A stretch of DNA of 64,000 nucleotides from Nymphaea colorata (GCF_008831285.2 NC_045140.1:22834131-22898130); one strand, 5' to 3'. Shown: positions 49,241 through 60,265, numbered from the stretch's first letter. Notes: generated by a model not told the origin, from the sequence alone. Translations and numbers: made by a program.

Positions 49241-52234
49241 ATGGCGAGCCCGCTACCAGTTTTGTCTTCCCGCGCCTTCATAGGCACGGCCTTTCACTCT
49301 GATGGGGATTCCAATTGTCTCTTTTCCTCCTTTTCTTCTCCAAAACATGGTGCCTCTGTTGCTAATGCTCACCGTGAACGAATTTCAAGCAGAACCGTCT
49401 CCCTATATCCTCCCCAACCATCAGAAAAATATGAGATTTGCCATCTGAGAAGCCGTAGAGATGCCCATTACTACGCGACTGAGATCAGACGGGTTAGCAC
49501 CCAAGAATGCTCAGAATTTGCTATTGGGAATCTCATTTGGTCGATGGATGAAGATGGGTTTCATCCAAACAGGGCCCTGGCTGCTCAACTCTTGCAGGCT
49601 TGTGTCCGCTGTTCTTCCTACCAACTTGCAAAGCTGGCGCATGGCTTCCTTTTGAGAGTCTACCCCGATCTTCGTAACGATACAATTATATGCAACAATT
49701 TGGTGGGGATGTATGCGAAGTTGGGCTATCTGGACGATGCACTTCATTTGTTTGACGGAATGAATGAGAAAAGCTTGATTTCTTGGTCAGCTGTTATTTC
49801 TGCTTGCAGTCAATCAGGGTACTTTTTAGCAGCAGTACTACTGTTTAGGGAAATGAGGAGAGAAGGTTTGGCGCTTAACGAGTTCGCTCTGGGAAGTGTT
49901 CTAAAAGCAAGCTCGGGGCTGTTGGACACATTTCTTGGCAAACAGCTTCATGCTTTGTCGATACAGAGTGGCTTCCAGTCAGATGTCTGTGTGAGGACAG
50001 CGCTTATAACAATATATTCTAGATGCAACTTAATATCTGATTCTTTGAATGTTTTTCAGTATATAGATTCTCACGATATTACTTCCTACAACTCCATGCT
50101 TGCTGCCTATGTTCAAAATGGGAATTGTGTTGAATGTATAAAATTGTTTTTGCAGGCGATCTCTTTAGGATTTGTTCCGAATGAGCCAACTTATGCTAGT
50201 GTTTTCACTGCTTGTTCGACCATGTGCGATATTTATTTTGGCAGGGCTTTGCATGGCCATATAATAAAGATTGGTCTTTTTGGTATAACTCTTGGTAATT
50301 CACTTATCACACTCTATGATAAATGTGGAAGATTCAATGATGCTCTCAAGCTGTTCACTTCCATGGGTGAGAAAACTATAGTTACCTGGAATGCAGTTAT
50401 TGCAGCATGTGCACACAAAAATAGGTTTTCACATGCAGTAGATCTATTTAAAAGGATGCAGTCGGTTGGGATAAGACCAAATCATGTAACTTTATTGAGC
50501 ATTCTAAGTATGGTAGCTTCTGCCGCAGCTTTGAAGCAAGGTAAAGAAATTCATGCTCAATTTACGAGATATGCTTTTGGGCAAAATGTGGCTCTTGCAA
50601 ATTCCTTGATTACAATGTATGCTAAATGTGGTTGCCTGGACAAAGCAAAAGTTGTCTTTGACAAAATGCCAAGCCGAGATGTAATTTCATGGAATGCAAT
50701 GCTCTCAGCTTATGTTCAAAACAACCATTGGAAGGATGCTTTTAAACTATTTAAAGGGATGAATCTTACAGGCATTTGGCCAGATGATCACACTTTCACT
50801 GTTATCCTTGGCTCTTCCTCTTGGTTAGAAGAACAATTGAGGGGTGATGGTAGAGAATTTCATGCGTACATCTTGAAGACAGCTTCCAAGGCGTTAGCAG
50901 TGTCTACCAGCAATGCTCTTGTAACCATGTACTCTAACATTGGCAATCTTAATGCAGCAGAGAAGATTTTTCTGAAAATCAGAAAGAAAGATCTATATTC
51001 CTGGAATGCAATGATGGATGGGTACTCCATAAATGGCAAGGGTGATGATGCCATTGTCCTTTTCCTGAAGATGCAGTGGCTTGGCGTCAGGTGGGACCAT
51101 CTGACACTCTCCATTCTCCTTGCAACATGCAGTAGGTTGTTGTCTCTTGAGCTCAGTCGACAGTTTCACGCCTTTGTTGTAAAAAGTTATACTCAGATTG
51201 ATGATAGTCCATCTTCTGTTTCAGTTTACAATGCTCTCATATCTACATATTCCAAATGTGGTAGCGTAGCAGATGCAATTTGTGTATATGAAAGAATGGT
51301 TCATACTGATGTTTACTCTTGGACAACAATACTGAGTGCATATGCCCATTATGGAATGGGCCACAAGGCACTTGAACTCTTTGAGACCATGATTGCTCAG
51401 GGGATTAGTCCTAATGCTGTAACATTTTTGAGTTTACTTACTAGTTGTGCTCACACAGGTTTAGTCAAAGAAGGGATCTACTATTTTGATATCATGACTA
51501 AAAATTATGGCATACATCCAGAGGTTGAGCATTATGCGTGCATGGTTGATCTCTTTGGAAGATCAGGTCATCTCGAGAAAGCTGTAGCATTCATCATGGA
51601 TCTTCCTGTTAACCATGGCACCACATTGTGGAAGGTTCTTCTAGGTTCTTGTCATTTACACAAGGAACTCAATCTTGGCATTGAAGCTGCGAGTAGAATT
51701 CTCCAGTTGGAACCTGGTGATGAGACAACATATGTGCTTCTCTCTAACATCTATGCATTCTATGGCATGTGGGAGGATTCTATAAAACTGAGAGGAATGA
51801 TGAAAAATAAAGGACTGAAGAAGGAAACGGGGTGGAGTCGGATTGAAATAGGAAATAAATGGCATGGATTTGTAGCAGGGGATGTGTTGCACCCACATAG
51901 GAAGGAGATATATGAGAAGCTGGAGGAAACTGATGAAAAAATTAGGGGGATGGGTTATTTGCCCATGACTGAGCTGGTTTTGCATGACGTGGATGAATCA
52001 CAAAAAGAAGTCCTAATCAGTCATCACAGTGAAAAACTTGCTGTTTGCTTTGGGATTTTGCAAACTCCCCCTAGCAAGCCTATAAGAGTGATTAAGAATC
52101 TGAGAACTTGTGAAGATTGTCATAACTGGATGAATCTGGTCTCAGTGATAGAAAAGCGCTTCATCATAATGAGAGACTCTCGTCGTTTCCATTGCTTCAA
52201 AGATGGTAAATGTTCATGTGGTGACTACTGGTAA
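49241..52234 (+). CDS. Pentatricopeptide repeat protein, PLS class with E/E+ and DYW domains
   Basis: Intronless, 997 residues from the ATG at 49241. DYW-type PPR proteins bind single-stranded organelle RNA and deaminate specific cytidines to uridine in mitochondria or chloroplasts. About 15 or more PPR motifs fill residues 115-800, with typical triplets such as NSLITMYAKCGCLDKAKVVF, SRDVISWNAMLSAYVQNNHW and PNHVTLLSILSMV. The E region follows (NIYAFYGMWEDSIKLRGMMK). The PG box reads KKETGWSRIEIG, where KKEPG.SWIE is usual. The DYW domain is complete: HSEKLAVCFG (zinc His and catalytic Glu), LRTCEDCHNW (zinc Cys pair) and the terminal HCFKDGKCSCGDYW. The frame is also open upstream with an ATG at 49049. 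MASPLPVLSSRAF at 49241 looks more like a presequence start and is preferred. Target site unknown. No damage seen. Confidence 0.95.
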   Translation: MASPLPVLSSRAFIGTAFHSDGDSNCLFSSFSSPKHGASVANAHRERISSRTVSLYPPQPSEKYEICHLRSRRDAHYYATEIRRVSTQECSEFAIGNLIWSMDEDGFHPNRALAAQLLQACVRCSSYQLAKLAHGFLLRVYPDLRNDTIICNNLVGMYAKLGYLDDALHLFDGMNEKSLISWSAVISACSQSGYFLAAVLLFREMRREGLALNEFALGSVLKASSGLLDTFLGKQLHALSIQSGFQSDVCVRTALITIYSRCNLISDSLNVFQYIDSHDITSYNSMLAAYVQNGNCVECIKLFLQAISLGFVPNEPTYASVFTACSTMCDIYFGRALHGHIIKIGLFGITLGNSLITLYDKCGRFNDALKLFTSMGEKTIVTWNAVIAACAHKNRFSHAVDLFKRMQSVGIRPNHVTLLSILSMVASAAALKQGKEIHAQFTRYAFGQNVALANSLITMYAKCGCLDKAKVVFDKMPSRDVISWNAMLSAYVQNNHWKDAFKLFKGMNLTGIWPDDHTFTVILGSSSWLEEQLRGDGREFHAYILKTASKALAVSTSNALVTMYSNIGNLNAAEKIFLKIRKKDLYSWNAMMDGYSINGKGDDAIVLFLKMQWLGVRWDHLTLSILLATCSRLLSLELSRQFHAFVVKSYTQIDDSPSSVSVYNALISTYSKCGSVADAICVYERMVHTDVYSWTTILSAYAHYGMGHKALELFETMIAQGISPNAVTFLSLLTSCAHTGLVKEGIYYFDIMTKNYGIHPEVEHYACMVDLFGRSGHLEKAVAFIMDLPVNHGTTLWKVLLGSCHLHKELNLGIEAASRILQLEPGDETTYVLLSNIYAFYGMWEDSIKLRGMMKNKGLKKETGWSRIEIGNKWHGFVAGDVLHPHRKEIYEKLEETDEKIRGMGYLPMTELVLHDVDESQKEVLISHHSEKLAVCFGILQTPPSKPIRVIKNLRTCEDCHNWMNLVSVIEKRFIIMRDSRRFHCFKDGKCSCGDYW

Positions 52235-52904
52235 TTGGTTATGGATGATTAATTGAAACATTGCTTTGGCGAATGACCTTTGGATCTGAACATAAGGCAT
52301 GTTAATTAGTAGTTTAACATTCTCAAGTTCAGCTAAATAGCATATCAAGCATGTGGAACAGCTTGATCTCTTCATAAATTAGAGTGTGCCACGAAGCAGA
52401 AGAGAACTGCAATATTGGTGAGATATTATGGAGAGTCATCTCCTTAAAAGCATTTTCAAAGTATGCTTCAAACCGAGAAATATGCTATGAGCATTGTGAA
52501 GCAGCTAAGCATACGTTGGTGCAGTCTGTTGCTTTGCCTTTGCATGCTGGCTGACACCAAGCCCATACGGATCAGTGAGCAACCTTTGCTGTATATGTCT
52601 TCGCCTTTAAGTTAAACTGTTGAGGTTAACATCGGAACTGCTTCAGAGCATAGATTCAGCTTCTAGAAAAAATCAAATTCTTCACATCATAAGTTGTGTC
52701 ACTCACATTATTGAATGATAATCGTACATCACCTTTTGTAAGAAATCGTATACTTGCCTTTGTTTCCACTCTGGTGATTTTTCGTGTGTATAAGTGGAAC
52801 CATATGGTCCACAGCATCCTGGTCTTGAAGAAGAGATTATGTAAAATTCGTGAGACAATGTCTAGCTGGCTGGAATAAATTGACATTCATTTAAGCCAGT
52901 AGAT
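52235..52904. other. PPR 3' flank and intergenic DNA
   Basis: Probable 3'UTR of the PPR gene. The short ORFs here are not credible. The left edge of the duplicated protease unit lies at about 52905. Confidence 0.5.
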
Positions 52905-53107
52905 TGTTTTTCCAAGACACGTTTGACAAACACGTACCACCTGCTCCCGAAAAGGACCAGATTTTCTATCAGCCATTAATTAGGAAGGTTCCTCAGGGAC
53001 ACATGGCGTCTTCTATTATCTTATCTTGGGGCAAAAGCCTATTCAGTCAACGGTGGAAGTCTCTGCTAGGGCAAACTTTTCCTCTTCGCCACGCCACTAC
53101 AACAGAC

Positions 53108-53114
53108 TATAAAT
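53108..53114 (+). promoter_or_regulatory. TATA box of protease gene 1
   Basis: tataaat inside gactataaatccacatgaa, a block conserved in front of protease gene 2. It puts transcription start at about 53140, downstream of the ATG at 53119, so that ATG is unlikely to be used. Confidence 0.75.
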
Positions 53115-53166
53115 CCACATGAATGAAAAGCAAACACGGAGAGAGGAAGTGAAGAAAAGAAAAAAG

Positions 53167-53847
53167 ATGGAGATCATTCCGTTGCTTGTCTCCATGCTCC
53201 TGCTCATGTCATCAGAGGCCATCCTGACCCAGGCCCAGGTCCGATTGACCGGCACGAATACTGCATCCGCCACGCAGGGTGGCATGCGGTTTGACCGCGA
53301 GATCGGCTTACAGTACAGCCTGAAGGTCGTCTCAGATGCCACTAACTTCATCTGGCAGACTTTCAGGCAAGGCGCCGCCGACCGGAAGCCGGTGAACTCT
53401 GTGGGCCTATTCATCGATGATATAGGCGGCGTCGCCTACACATCTGGCAACCAAATCCACGTTAGTGCTCCCTACATCGCCGGTTACAGCGGCGACGTGA
53501 GGAGGGAGATAACAGGGATCCTGTACCACGAGACAACGCACGTTTGGCAGTGGGACGGCAAGGGGCAGGCACCGGGATGGGTGATCGAGGGCGTCGCTGA
53601 CTACATCCGGCTGAAGGCGGGGCTTGCGCCGGCTCATTGTAGGAAGCCCGGCGAGGGGAACAGCTGGACGGATAGCTATGACATTACAGCTCGTTTCTTT
53701 GACTACTGCAACGGATTGAAGGATGGGTTCGTCGCTGAGCTGAACGGGAAGATGAAGGACGGCTACAACGATCAGTTCTTTGCGGACATCCTGGGAAAGC
53801 CTCTGAACCAGCTGTGGAGCGACTACAAAGCTGCGCCCAGGAGTTGA
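53167..53847 (+). CDS. Basic secretory protease (plant BSP family), copy 1
   Basis: 226 residues, intronless. The family includes tobacco NtPRp27 and other secreted, stress- and pathogen-induced proteins (Pfam 'plant basic secretory protein', a zincin-like metalloprotease fold). Residues 1-23 are a signal peptide (MEIIPLLVSMLLLMSSEAIL, then TQAQ). The core has VNSVGLFIDDIGGVAYTSGN and YSGDVRREITGILYHETTHV. HETTH (His121, His125) is the zinc motif HExxH, and EGVADYIRLKAG with Glu141 is the expected downstream ligand region. The C-terminus is LGKPLNQLWSDYKAAPRS. The start was taken at 53167 rather than 53119 because of the TATA box position and because the signal peptide then begins at the Met. 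The paralogue at 57890 has the same length and start. Probably apoplastic; substrate unknown. Confidence 0.9.
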   Translation: MEIIPLLVSMLLLMSSEAILTQAQVRLTGTNTASATQGGMRFDREIGLQYSLKVVSDATNFIWQTFRQGAADRKPVNSVGLFIDDIGGVAYTSGNQIHVSAPYIAGYSGDVRREITGILYHETTHVWQWDGKGQAPGWVIEGVADYIRLKAGLAPAHCRKPGEGNSWTDSYDITARFFDYCNGLKDGFVAELNGKMKDGYNDQFFADILGKPLNQLWSDYKAAPRS

Positions 53848-55556
53848 TTTCTTCGGCTTTGCTTGAATGGACCTGCCCAAGTTGTGTTTAGGCGAGCTAC
53901 CAGTTTAGTGTCATCTATAATGGAGTTTGTGATATGATGACGTGACTCTGTTGCAACATCTATGAGGAACAAAGAGACTTGTAAAAGTAAAAGAAATAAA
54001 CCTTTACGAATGAATTATTATGCTTGGTTAGTACAGCTCTGAGTGCCTACTCAATCTGGAATCTTATTATTAATGGTAGTTTATTCTTAAGGATTGAATA
54101 TAATAGTTTTCTCCTTGCTGTCATTGGTTTTTAATTTTTCATTTAAAACTGAAAGTTAGTTATCAAGTATATATCTAAAACCAGTTCAGCAATCTTACCA
54201 ATTCCCAAGTATTTCTGATTTGGGCTTCCATCGTGAGGGCGTGACCCGGCATAACGAGGGGCCATTAAGCCGACGGGCCAGGCTAGTTAAGTCTGGGTTC
54301 TAGTGGGGAGGTGAACTACCGCTTAGACCTGTCCTATTGCCCAGTCTTAAATGTACATAAAGAATTTTCAAATAAGGAGAACAAACGAGATCCATAAAAA
54401 ATTGGTATGAAATTTCGTAAGGAATCACTTTGGTCATTGATTTTTTCAAGATGCATGTTTGGGAGAAATGAATGTTAGATGACTAAAATATTGTCTCCTT
54501 TTTTTCTTGATTTTCTCTTTGCTGTCCATCTTGAAAAGATTAGATGTGGATCAAATCCAAATCTCCTGGGCAGAAGGGGTTGATTAGCTACAGCGGCCAC
54601 GTATCGAAGGACGGTCCCTAGTTAAAAGCAAGATAGCAAGAAAGAAGAGAGAACAAAAGCAAGAGTCAAAGTGGTTCGGCAGAAAAGTGCCTATGTTCAC
54701 GACCGAAATCTCTCCTTTCATTCGTCACAAGGGAGAGAGTAGCTTTTATTTAATTATCCTTAGTTACAGGGAGATCCAATAAAACGTAGATTTTGGTTAG
54801 TCTTTCTCTTTTGGTGCTGATCTAGTAGATTTAGATCACTCGCTTCCTATGGCACCCTTGTCAAAACCTTCTTGTTTTTAGTGGAATTCTGCAACCTGCT
54901 TGTCAAAACACAGTTTCACTCTGTTGCAGAAAAGAAGTCAGTATAGACAATGGTGCGAAATTCCGGTAACATCAATAAGAATGAACAAAGAGAAAATTAA
55001 GGAAATGCGTCTTGTATTTCAGACGTGATCCATTATATATATAGGTACTAACAGATCATTGAAAATAAAAACAATTTGTAACTGTTCCATGAACATTCTC
55101 AAGGTTAGATGTGACGCTTGCTAAAATATTCCATGAATTGCTTAATCTTTAAGGTATATTTATAAAACGGTTAGAGACAATTCCCTTCACCAAATTGGCC
55201 CTAAATTAACCCTGTTTGCATGTTTATTGGATCCTTCTTATGATCTTTTTCCTTATCTTCCTCTGGACACCATCAATGGAGTGCTTGTTCTACACTCACC
55301 CTGAGTATTGGTCAACCTCAAAATACTAGCAGCTGGTTTCCAGTGCAGAGCAGTTAGGCAGAATCTAAAGTTCATCAGAGGCGCTAGGTTATCGGACATC
55401 AATGCCCGTCCAGTTTCATTTTTCACAATAGAAAACTCTTGGTCAGGGATCTTGTCTTCATCATTGTCACCAGTGGGAGGACCCTGACTTCCTCGAAGTC
55501 ACATTTCAGCAATATTCTTCCCCGCTCTTTCATTGAAACTCACTCAGAAGTCATTA

Positions 55557-55560
<4 letters not shown>

Positions 55561-55631
<71 letters not shown>
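55561..55631. repeat. Pure (AT)n microsatellite, 71 bp
   Basis: An uninterrupted AT alternation about 185-250 bp upstream of small-protein gene 1. Unit 2 has a (CT)n run at the related place (59867-59901). Array length in an assembly of such a repeat is uncertain. Confidence 0.97.
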
Positions 55632-55632
<1 letters not shown>

Positions 55633-55813
55633 CCCAGAGAGACTTCGTACATCATCGTCGCCGTCGATTATCGGATCCAAGGGCCAATAGAAGTCGAGCA
55701 TGGCCGTCAACATTGACTAGGGAGATGCTTAATGTCTGGCTTGATTTCCCTTGTATAGTTAACGCATGTAAGCATAATGAAGCAACCATTGAGGAAGCAT
55801 ACAGAAACCATCA

Positions 55814-56128
55814 ATGGATCACCTCCATTTTATCCTCCTTTCTCTGCTTGCTGTGCTTCTTGTGATCCAAGCCATTGTACGATGTCCTCCCAGCAACAGC
55901 CAATATCCTACCATACTTGGTTGCAGTCATTTCAACGAGGAGGCTGCTTTCTCTTGCAGAGAGGACGCCATTGGAGGAGCTTCTAAGTCCATCCGCAGGC
56001 TCCTCTTCTGGCAACGTCATGTAATGCAGAACCTGATGGGATGCAACAATCGTGAGCCACAATATCCGTTTGAATTTATCCCCTTTATCTGGATTTTTGC
56101 TGTAAATTTGATTCAGATGGAAATATGA
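55814..56128 (+). CDS. Small secreted or membrane protein of unknown family, copy 1
   Basis: 104 residues. The N-terminus is a hydrophobic signal or anchor (LHFILLSLLAVLLVIQAIV, residues 4-22). A Cys-containing middle follows, with GCSHFNEEAAFSCRE, LLFWQRHVMQNLMGCNN and PFEFIPF. A second hydrophobic stretch, IWIFAVNLIQM, ends the protein. I recognise no family. Copy 2 at 60353 aligns along the whole length. Copy 1 has 13 extra codons after AIV and two extra codons in each of two other places, and copy 2 has one extra codon in KQQ. All indels keep the frame, which favours real coding. A weakened TATA-like tgtatag lies 62 bp upstream of the ATG, at the same distance as the better TATA of copy 2. 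Intronless. Confidence 0.6.
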   Translation: MDHLHFILLSLLAVLLVIQAIVRCPPSNSQYPTILGCSHFNEEAAFSCREDAIGGASKSIRRLLFWQRHVMQNLMGCNNREPQYPFEFIPFIWIFAVNLIQMEI

Positions 56129-56435
56129 TTCTCGTGTGTTGGTGCAATCATGGTTCGAAAATCATTGAAACTTACAGACCCTACGAGTTGTTTGGGATCG
56201 TTATTTCAAAGATTATTGATGGTGTTTTCCACAGGACTATTGCACTAGCGCCCAATGCACATTAAAATCACTGCATGCATTGCCAATGAACTCCATCTGC
56301 GATGCCATCATGCCAATGATGGAGGATTTACCAGTTAAAAAGTGCGGTATGTAGCGCAGATGAAAGCTTGAGAGAAACTCAGGAATGTAATGGATTGAAC
56401 CACCGTTGTGAGAAAGAGAAATGAAGATTGAGTTT

Positions 56436-57589
56436 TCAGGCATATCCAGTTTGGACGTTAAAAAAAAAAAAGAAGAAAAGAAAAGAAAACTTGAGACTGC
56501 AACATCCACTTATATCTATATATAGAAAAATTGGATGGCGACTTGGCATTTTTAGAGTTATCCAACCATTCCAATAAGATTATTTAATCTAATATAATAG
56601 ATATTTAAGAGAAAAATGAAGAGAAAAAATTATTAGCATTTTCATCGTTAAGTTCAAATTTTTCTTTTTTTTTTTTTTCTTTCAACCATTCATCTGCTTT
56701 AGATGACCCAATTAGACGCTGGTGATTCTAAAAACCTTCTCTCTCTTTCTTGGTGATTCTAAAAACGAGAGTCACCATTTACCTTCTCTCTCTTTCTTTC
56801 CCTCTCTCTCTCTCTTTCTCTCTCTATATATATATAATATGGCCACCAAAAAGAAAAAGTCCTTAAAACACCTTAGTCAACCATCTCTCGCTCAAATTTG
56901 CTCGCTACCTGTCTCTCTCTCCATGCGTAAGTCCTCGCGCTTCAACGTGTAGGGTTTTTTCATAAAACTCGAATTGGATGTGTCATCTTCTTACTTTCCA
57001 TTTCCTACTGCCTTAGCGCTTTCTTGCTAGTTTTTCAAGATTTTCTTGTCAGTTATCTAACTAAACCATTGGAATTAGAAAATTGCACTCTTAGTTCAAT
57101 AATGGAGTGGTCATCTACTATATTAAACTTCTCACTATAAAATTACATATAAGTTGAACTAATTATATATTGATCCAGTTTACCATAAAATTAAACTAGT
57201 GGCTCTCATGTCCAATTTACGATACATTTGAGTATATATAATGAAAAGTACAAATAGAAAGGACAATTCAAATATAATCAAGCAAACTCGATCACAGAAG
57301 CAATCAATACATGCATACCGATCGATGAAAAATCAGATCATAGAAAAAAACAAGCAAATAACACCGCAAAATTTGCATTCACAATCCATGATGAAAAATA
57401 AAGAAATTAAGAAAAAACTGATTATACGTATTGATTGGAAATATCAAATTACCGCCTACCTGGTTCATGGGCCGGTAAGAATAGTTCAGATTTCTGAGAC
57501 CAACCCATAAACGAACAGAACACGTTATGGAAAGTCATTCTCAATAGACTCTTGTTTCCAGAACAAGTTTGACAAACAAGAAAAATACC
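56436..57589. other. Spacer between the two duplicated units
   Basis: Contains a short internal duplication around ggtgattctaaaaac (about 56720-56767), each copy followed by an accttctctctctttct-type run. A CT-TA microsatellite lies at 56784-56837. AT-rich DNA follows. The 83- to 90-codon ORFs here show no family. Confidence 0.5.
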
Positions 57590-57837
57590 TATTTTTTCCA
57601 TGACATGTTTGACAAACACATACCACCTGCTTTAAAAGGGCAGTTTAACTTTGCAAGTGTTTCAATGAATATGTCCCAGAACGCTAGAACTAAGTGTTCA
57701 TCATCAAAGGCTCACAACGCGTTCGTTTACCAAACGACCTAAAAAAGACAGCATGCATTTTCCTTGTTGGTGAAAAGTTACATGCAAAGAGACACATGGT
57801 GCCCTTACACGCCAATATCTTAAGGCTCAGCAGAGAC

Positions 57838-57844
57838 TATAAAT
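57838..57844 (+). promoter_or_regulatory. TATA box of protease gene 2
   Basis: tataaat inside gactataaatccacatgaa, 46 bp before the ATG. Both sequence and place are shared with protease gene 1. Confidence 0.75.
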
Positions 57845-57889
57845 CCACATGAAACGCAAACACTCAGACAAGAGGAGAAAAAGAAAAAG

Positions 57890-58570
57890 ATGGAGATCAT
57901 GCAGTTGCTCGTCTCCACGCTCCTGCTCATGTCATCAGGGCTCGCCCTGACCCAGGCCCAGGTCCAATTCACCGGCAACAACACTGCATCGGGCACGCCG
58001 GGTGGCGTGCGGTTCGAACGCGAGATCGGCTTACAGTACAGCCTGAAGGTCCTCTCAGATGCCACCAACTTCATCTGGCAGACTTTCAGGCAAGGCACCG
58101 GTGACCGGAAGCCGGTGAACTCGGTGGGCCTATTCGTCGATGATATCGGCGGCGTAGCCTTCACATCCGGCAACCAAATCCACTTGAGCGCTCGCTACAT
58201 CGCCGCTTACAGCGGCGATGTGAGGAGGGAGATAACGGGGGTCCTGTACCACGAGCCCACGCACGTCTGGCAGTGGGACGGCAAGGGGCAGGCGCCGGGA
58301 TGGGTGATCGAGGGCGTGGCCGACTACGTCCGGCTGAAGGCGGGTTTCGTGCCTCCTCAGTGGGTGAAGCCCGGCGAGGGAAACAACTGGGACGAAAGAT
58401 CTGACGTAACAGCTCGATTCTTTGACTACTGCAATGGATTGAAGGATGGGTTCGTAGCTGAGCTGAACGGGAAGATGAAGGACGGCTACAACGGTCGGTT
58501 CTTTGCGGACATCTTGGGAAAATCTCTGAACCAGCTGTGGAGCGACTACAAAGCTGCGCCCAGGAATTGA
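57890..58570 (+). CDS. Basic secretory protease (plant BSP family), copy 2
   Basis: 226 residues, intronless, a close paralogue of the gene at 53167 with no length change. Signal peptide MEIMQLLVSTLLLMSSGLAL is followed by TQAQVQFTG. The zinc motif here is HEPTH (YHEPTHVWQWDG), against HETTH in copy 1, with both His and the Glu kept. EGVADYVRLKAG follows. The most variable stretch between copies is the loop after that motif: GFVPPQWVKPGEGNNWDERS against GLAPAHCRKPGEGNSWTDSY. Copy 1 has a Cys in that loop that copy 2 lacks. Variation centred near the presumed active-site cleft could reflect different substrates or inhibitor escape, which is inference. Intact. Expected to be secreted to the cell wall space. 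Confidence 0.9.
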   Translation: MEIMQLLVSTLLLMSSGLALTQAQVQFTGNNTASGTPGGVRFEREIGLQYSLKVLSDATNFIWQTFRQGTGDRKPVNSVGLFVDDIGGVAFTSGNQIHLSARYIAAYSGDVRREITGVLYHEPTHVWQWDGKGQAPGWVIEGVADYVRLKAGFVPPQWVKPGEGNNWDERSDVTARFFDYCNGLKDGFVAELNGKMKDGYNGRFFADILGKSLNQLWSDYKAAPRN

Positions 58571-59864
58571 TTTCTTCGGCTTTGCTTGAATGGACCTGCC
58601 CTGGTTGAGTTCAGTCGAGCTATCAGTTAGTTTAGAAGCATCAATAATGGAGTTTGTGCAGTGATAAAAAATGGAAGAAGGTGACCGTCTATCAGTCTAT
58701 GTAACTCTCTTGCAGCTTTCTGCTTTGTTACTTGTTAGCTAGGAAGTGACTTAGGCCAAGGAAATAAATAAACCCTTATGAATATTTATTTTTAATAATA
58801 TAACATATGGTTGAGACTGGCCATGGCGGCTTATTAGACGTCATTTGTCATCAAGACACTATGAAAGAATCACATTCATTGAACCCTAGAACTAGTATCT
58901 CGTGAACATACCTTGATTTTTAAACTATATTCATAACATCCCTTCTCCTCAACAATATCTTAATTGATTGATAGTCTGACCATGAAGAATTCGAAGCATT
59001 GGGTTAGAGAAAGTACCCACTTGAATCAAATTAAAAGAATCAAATCGGATTTAACACATAAAAACTTTGTTTTTGTCAACTTTTGGGAAAAAATTATTAG
59101 TTATTTATTTAAATCCACTTATGTTAACAAAATGCAACCGATTGAAATTTATACCTCAAACCAATGTGTGCCTATGTAAATCTTAGGAATTCCCACACGC
59201 AGTTTCAGATTCAGTACTTACCTTAAATTGTGTACTGGGTCAGAGTCTGACTAAAGAATCAATTGGACCTACTTTTTCTTGACCGATTCGATGCATTTGC
59301 ATGGCCAAAAAGGAAAAAAGAAAAAAAGGAATAGAGTTGTCTTGGAACTAGCAGTGCGGTTCAACCAATAAACATAAGAAATTAAAAAAATATGCGGAGG
59401 TAAAATCATTTTTCTAATCTATCAACTATCTAAACATCAATTTCTCGGCTATATGTCTTTATGATCAATCGATCAAGATTTATTTATCATGTCAATAACT
59501 TCAATTACTTCCAAGGCATCATAGGATTCAGAATCTTGTGTGATGGACATGGAGAAATGCTCAAAAATTGATCCAATAATTATGTTATATCCAACTCTAA
59601 CTCACGGCAAAGATAGGCCTAATTCAAATTAATTCGAAAACCCGTACTTATAAACACTGAACCTCTAAAAATCAAGTGTGTTCCACCAAAAACCAACAGC
59701 TACTGGAATCGAATACTTCCGTGAAGGGAGGGAGAGAAATGGGTGGATGGATCACTGCAACTCCATAACTTGGAGGCCACTCTCTCACCAACTACGTACG
59801 AATTAATTTTCTTCATTGTTATCGTCGTTAGGAGGACCTTGACTTCCCCTGCCACTCTTGAAAA

Positions 59865-59901
<37 letters not shown>

Positions 59902-60222
59902 AAAAAGAAATGGCTCACCATTTGGAGAATTTGGCTCTTTAGGTGAGTCATCTGGAACTCTAGAAATGATATTATTTATAGAAATGAAGCCGTCTCAGTT
60001 GAACTCACGTTTGGTTAATTTTTCGTAACCTATGGGAAACTATAACCTATGGGAAACTATCGGTACCTTCAACATCATACAAGAATTGAGATCTGATTTG
60101 TACATGTAATCTTTTTTCAAGTTCAACTTTTTGTTGGACTTATGTTAATGTTATTTTCCTCTCTCTCTCTCTCTCTCTCCGCGTTTCCTTGGCCCTCAAG
60201 AATCATTAACTGCAACTACCAT

Positions 60223-60265
60223 CGAAGTTGCCAAGGAGATCCCCAAGCGAAGTTGCCAAGGAGAT
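60223..60265. repeat. 18-bp direct repeat in the promoter of small-protein gene 2
   Basis: cgaagttgccaaggagat occurs at 60223-60240 and again at 60248-60265, just upstream of the TATA box. Unit 1 has only a diverged single version (ctagggagatgct), so the doubling is specific to unit 2. Confidence 0.8.

Larger units (their letters stand above)
52905..56435 (+). repeat. Segmental duplication, unit 1 (protease plus small protein)
   Basis: This unit and 57590-60990 share, in the same order: the upstream block ttgacaaacac.taccacctgct; the TATA region gactataaatccacatgaa; a protease gene; the gaggacc.tgacttcc block; a CT/AT microsatellite; gcttggcttgatttccctt-type promoter sequence; a small-protein gene; and 3' blocks including ggaggatttaccagttaaaa. 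The spacing from protease stop to small-gene ATG is 1.97 kb here and 1.78 kb in unit 2. Borders are approximate. Confidence 0.85.

Noticed and set aside
53407-53880. 157-codon antisense ORF over protease gene 1
   Set aside because: A shadow of the GC-rich protease coding strand; the sense frame explains it fully.
54560-54960. Possible solo LTR or other retroelement remnant (gtggttcggc... and gggagagag... words)
   Set aside because: The words resemble those in some plant LTRs, but I found no paired end, primer site or target duplication, so I do not call an element.
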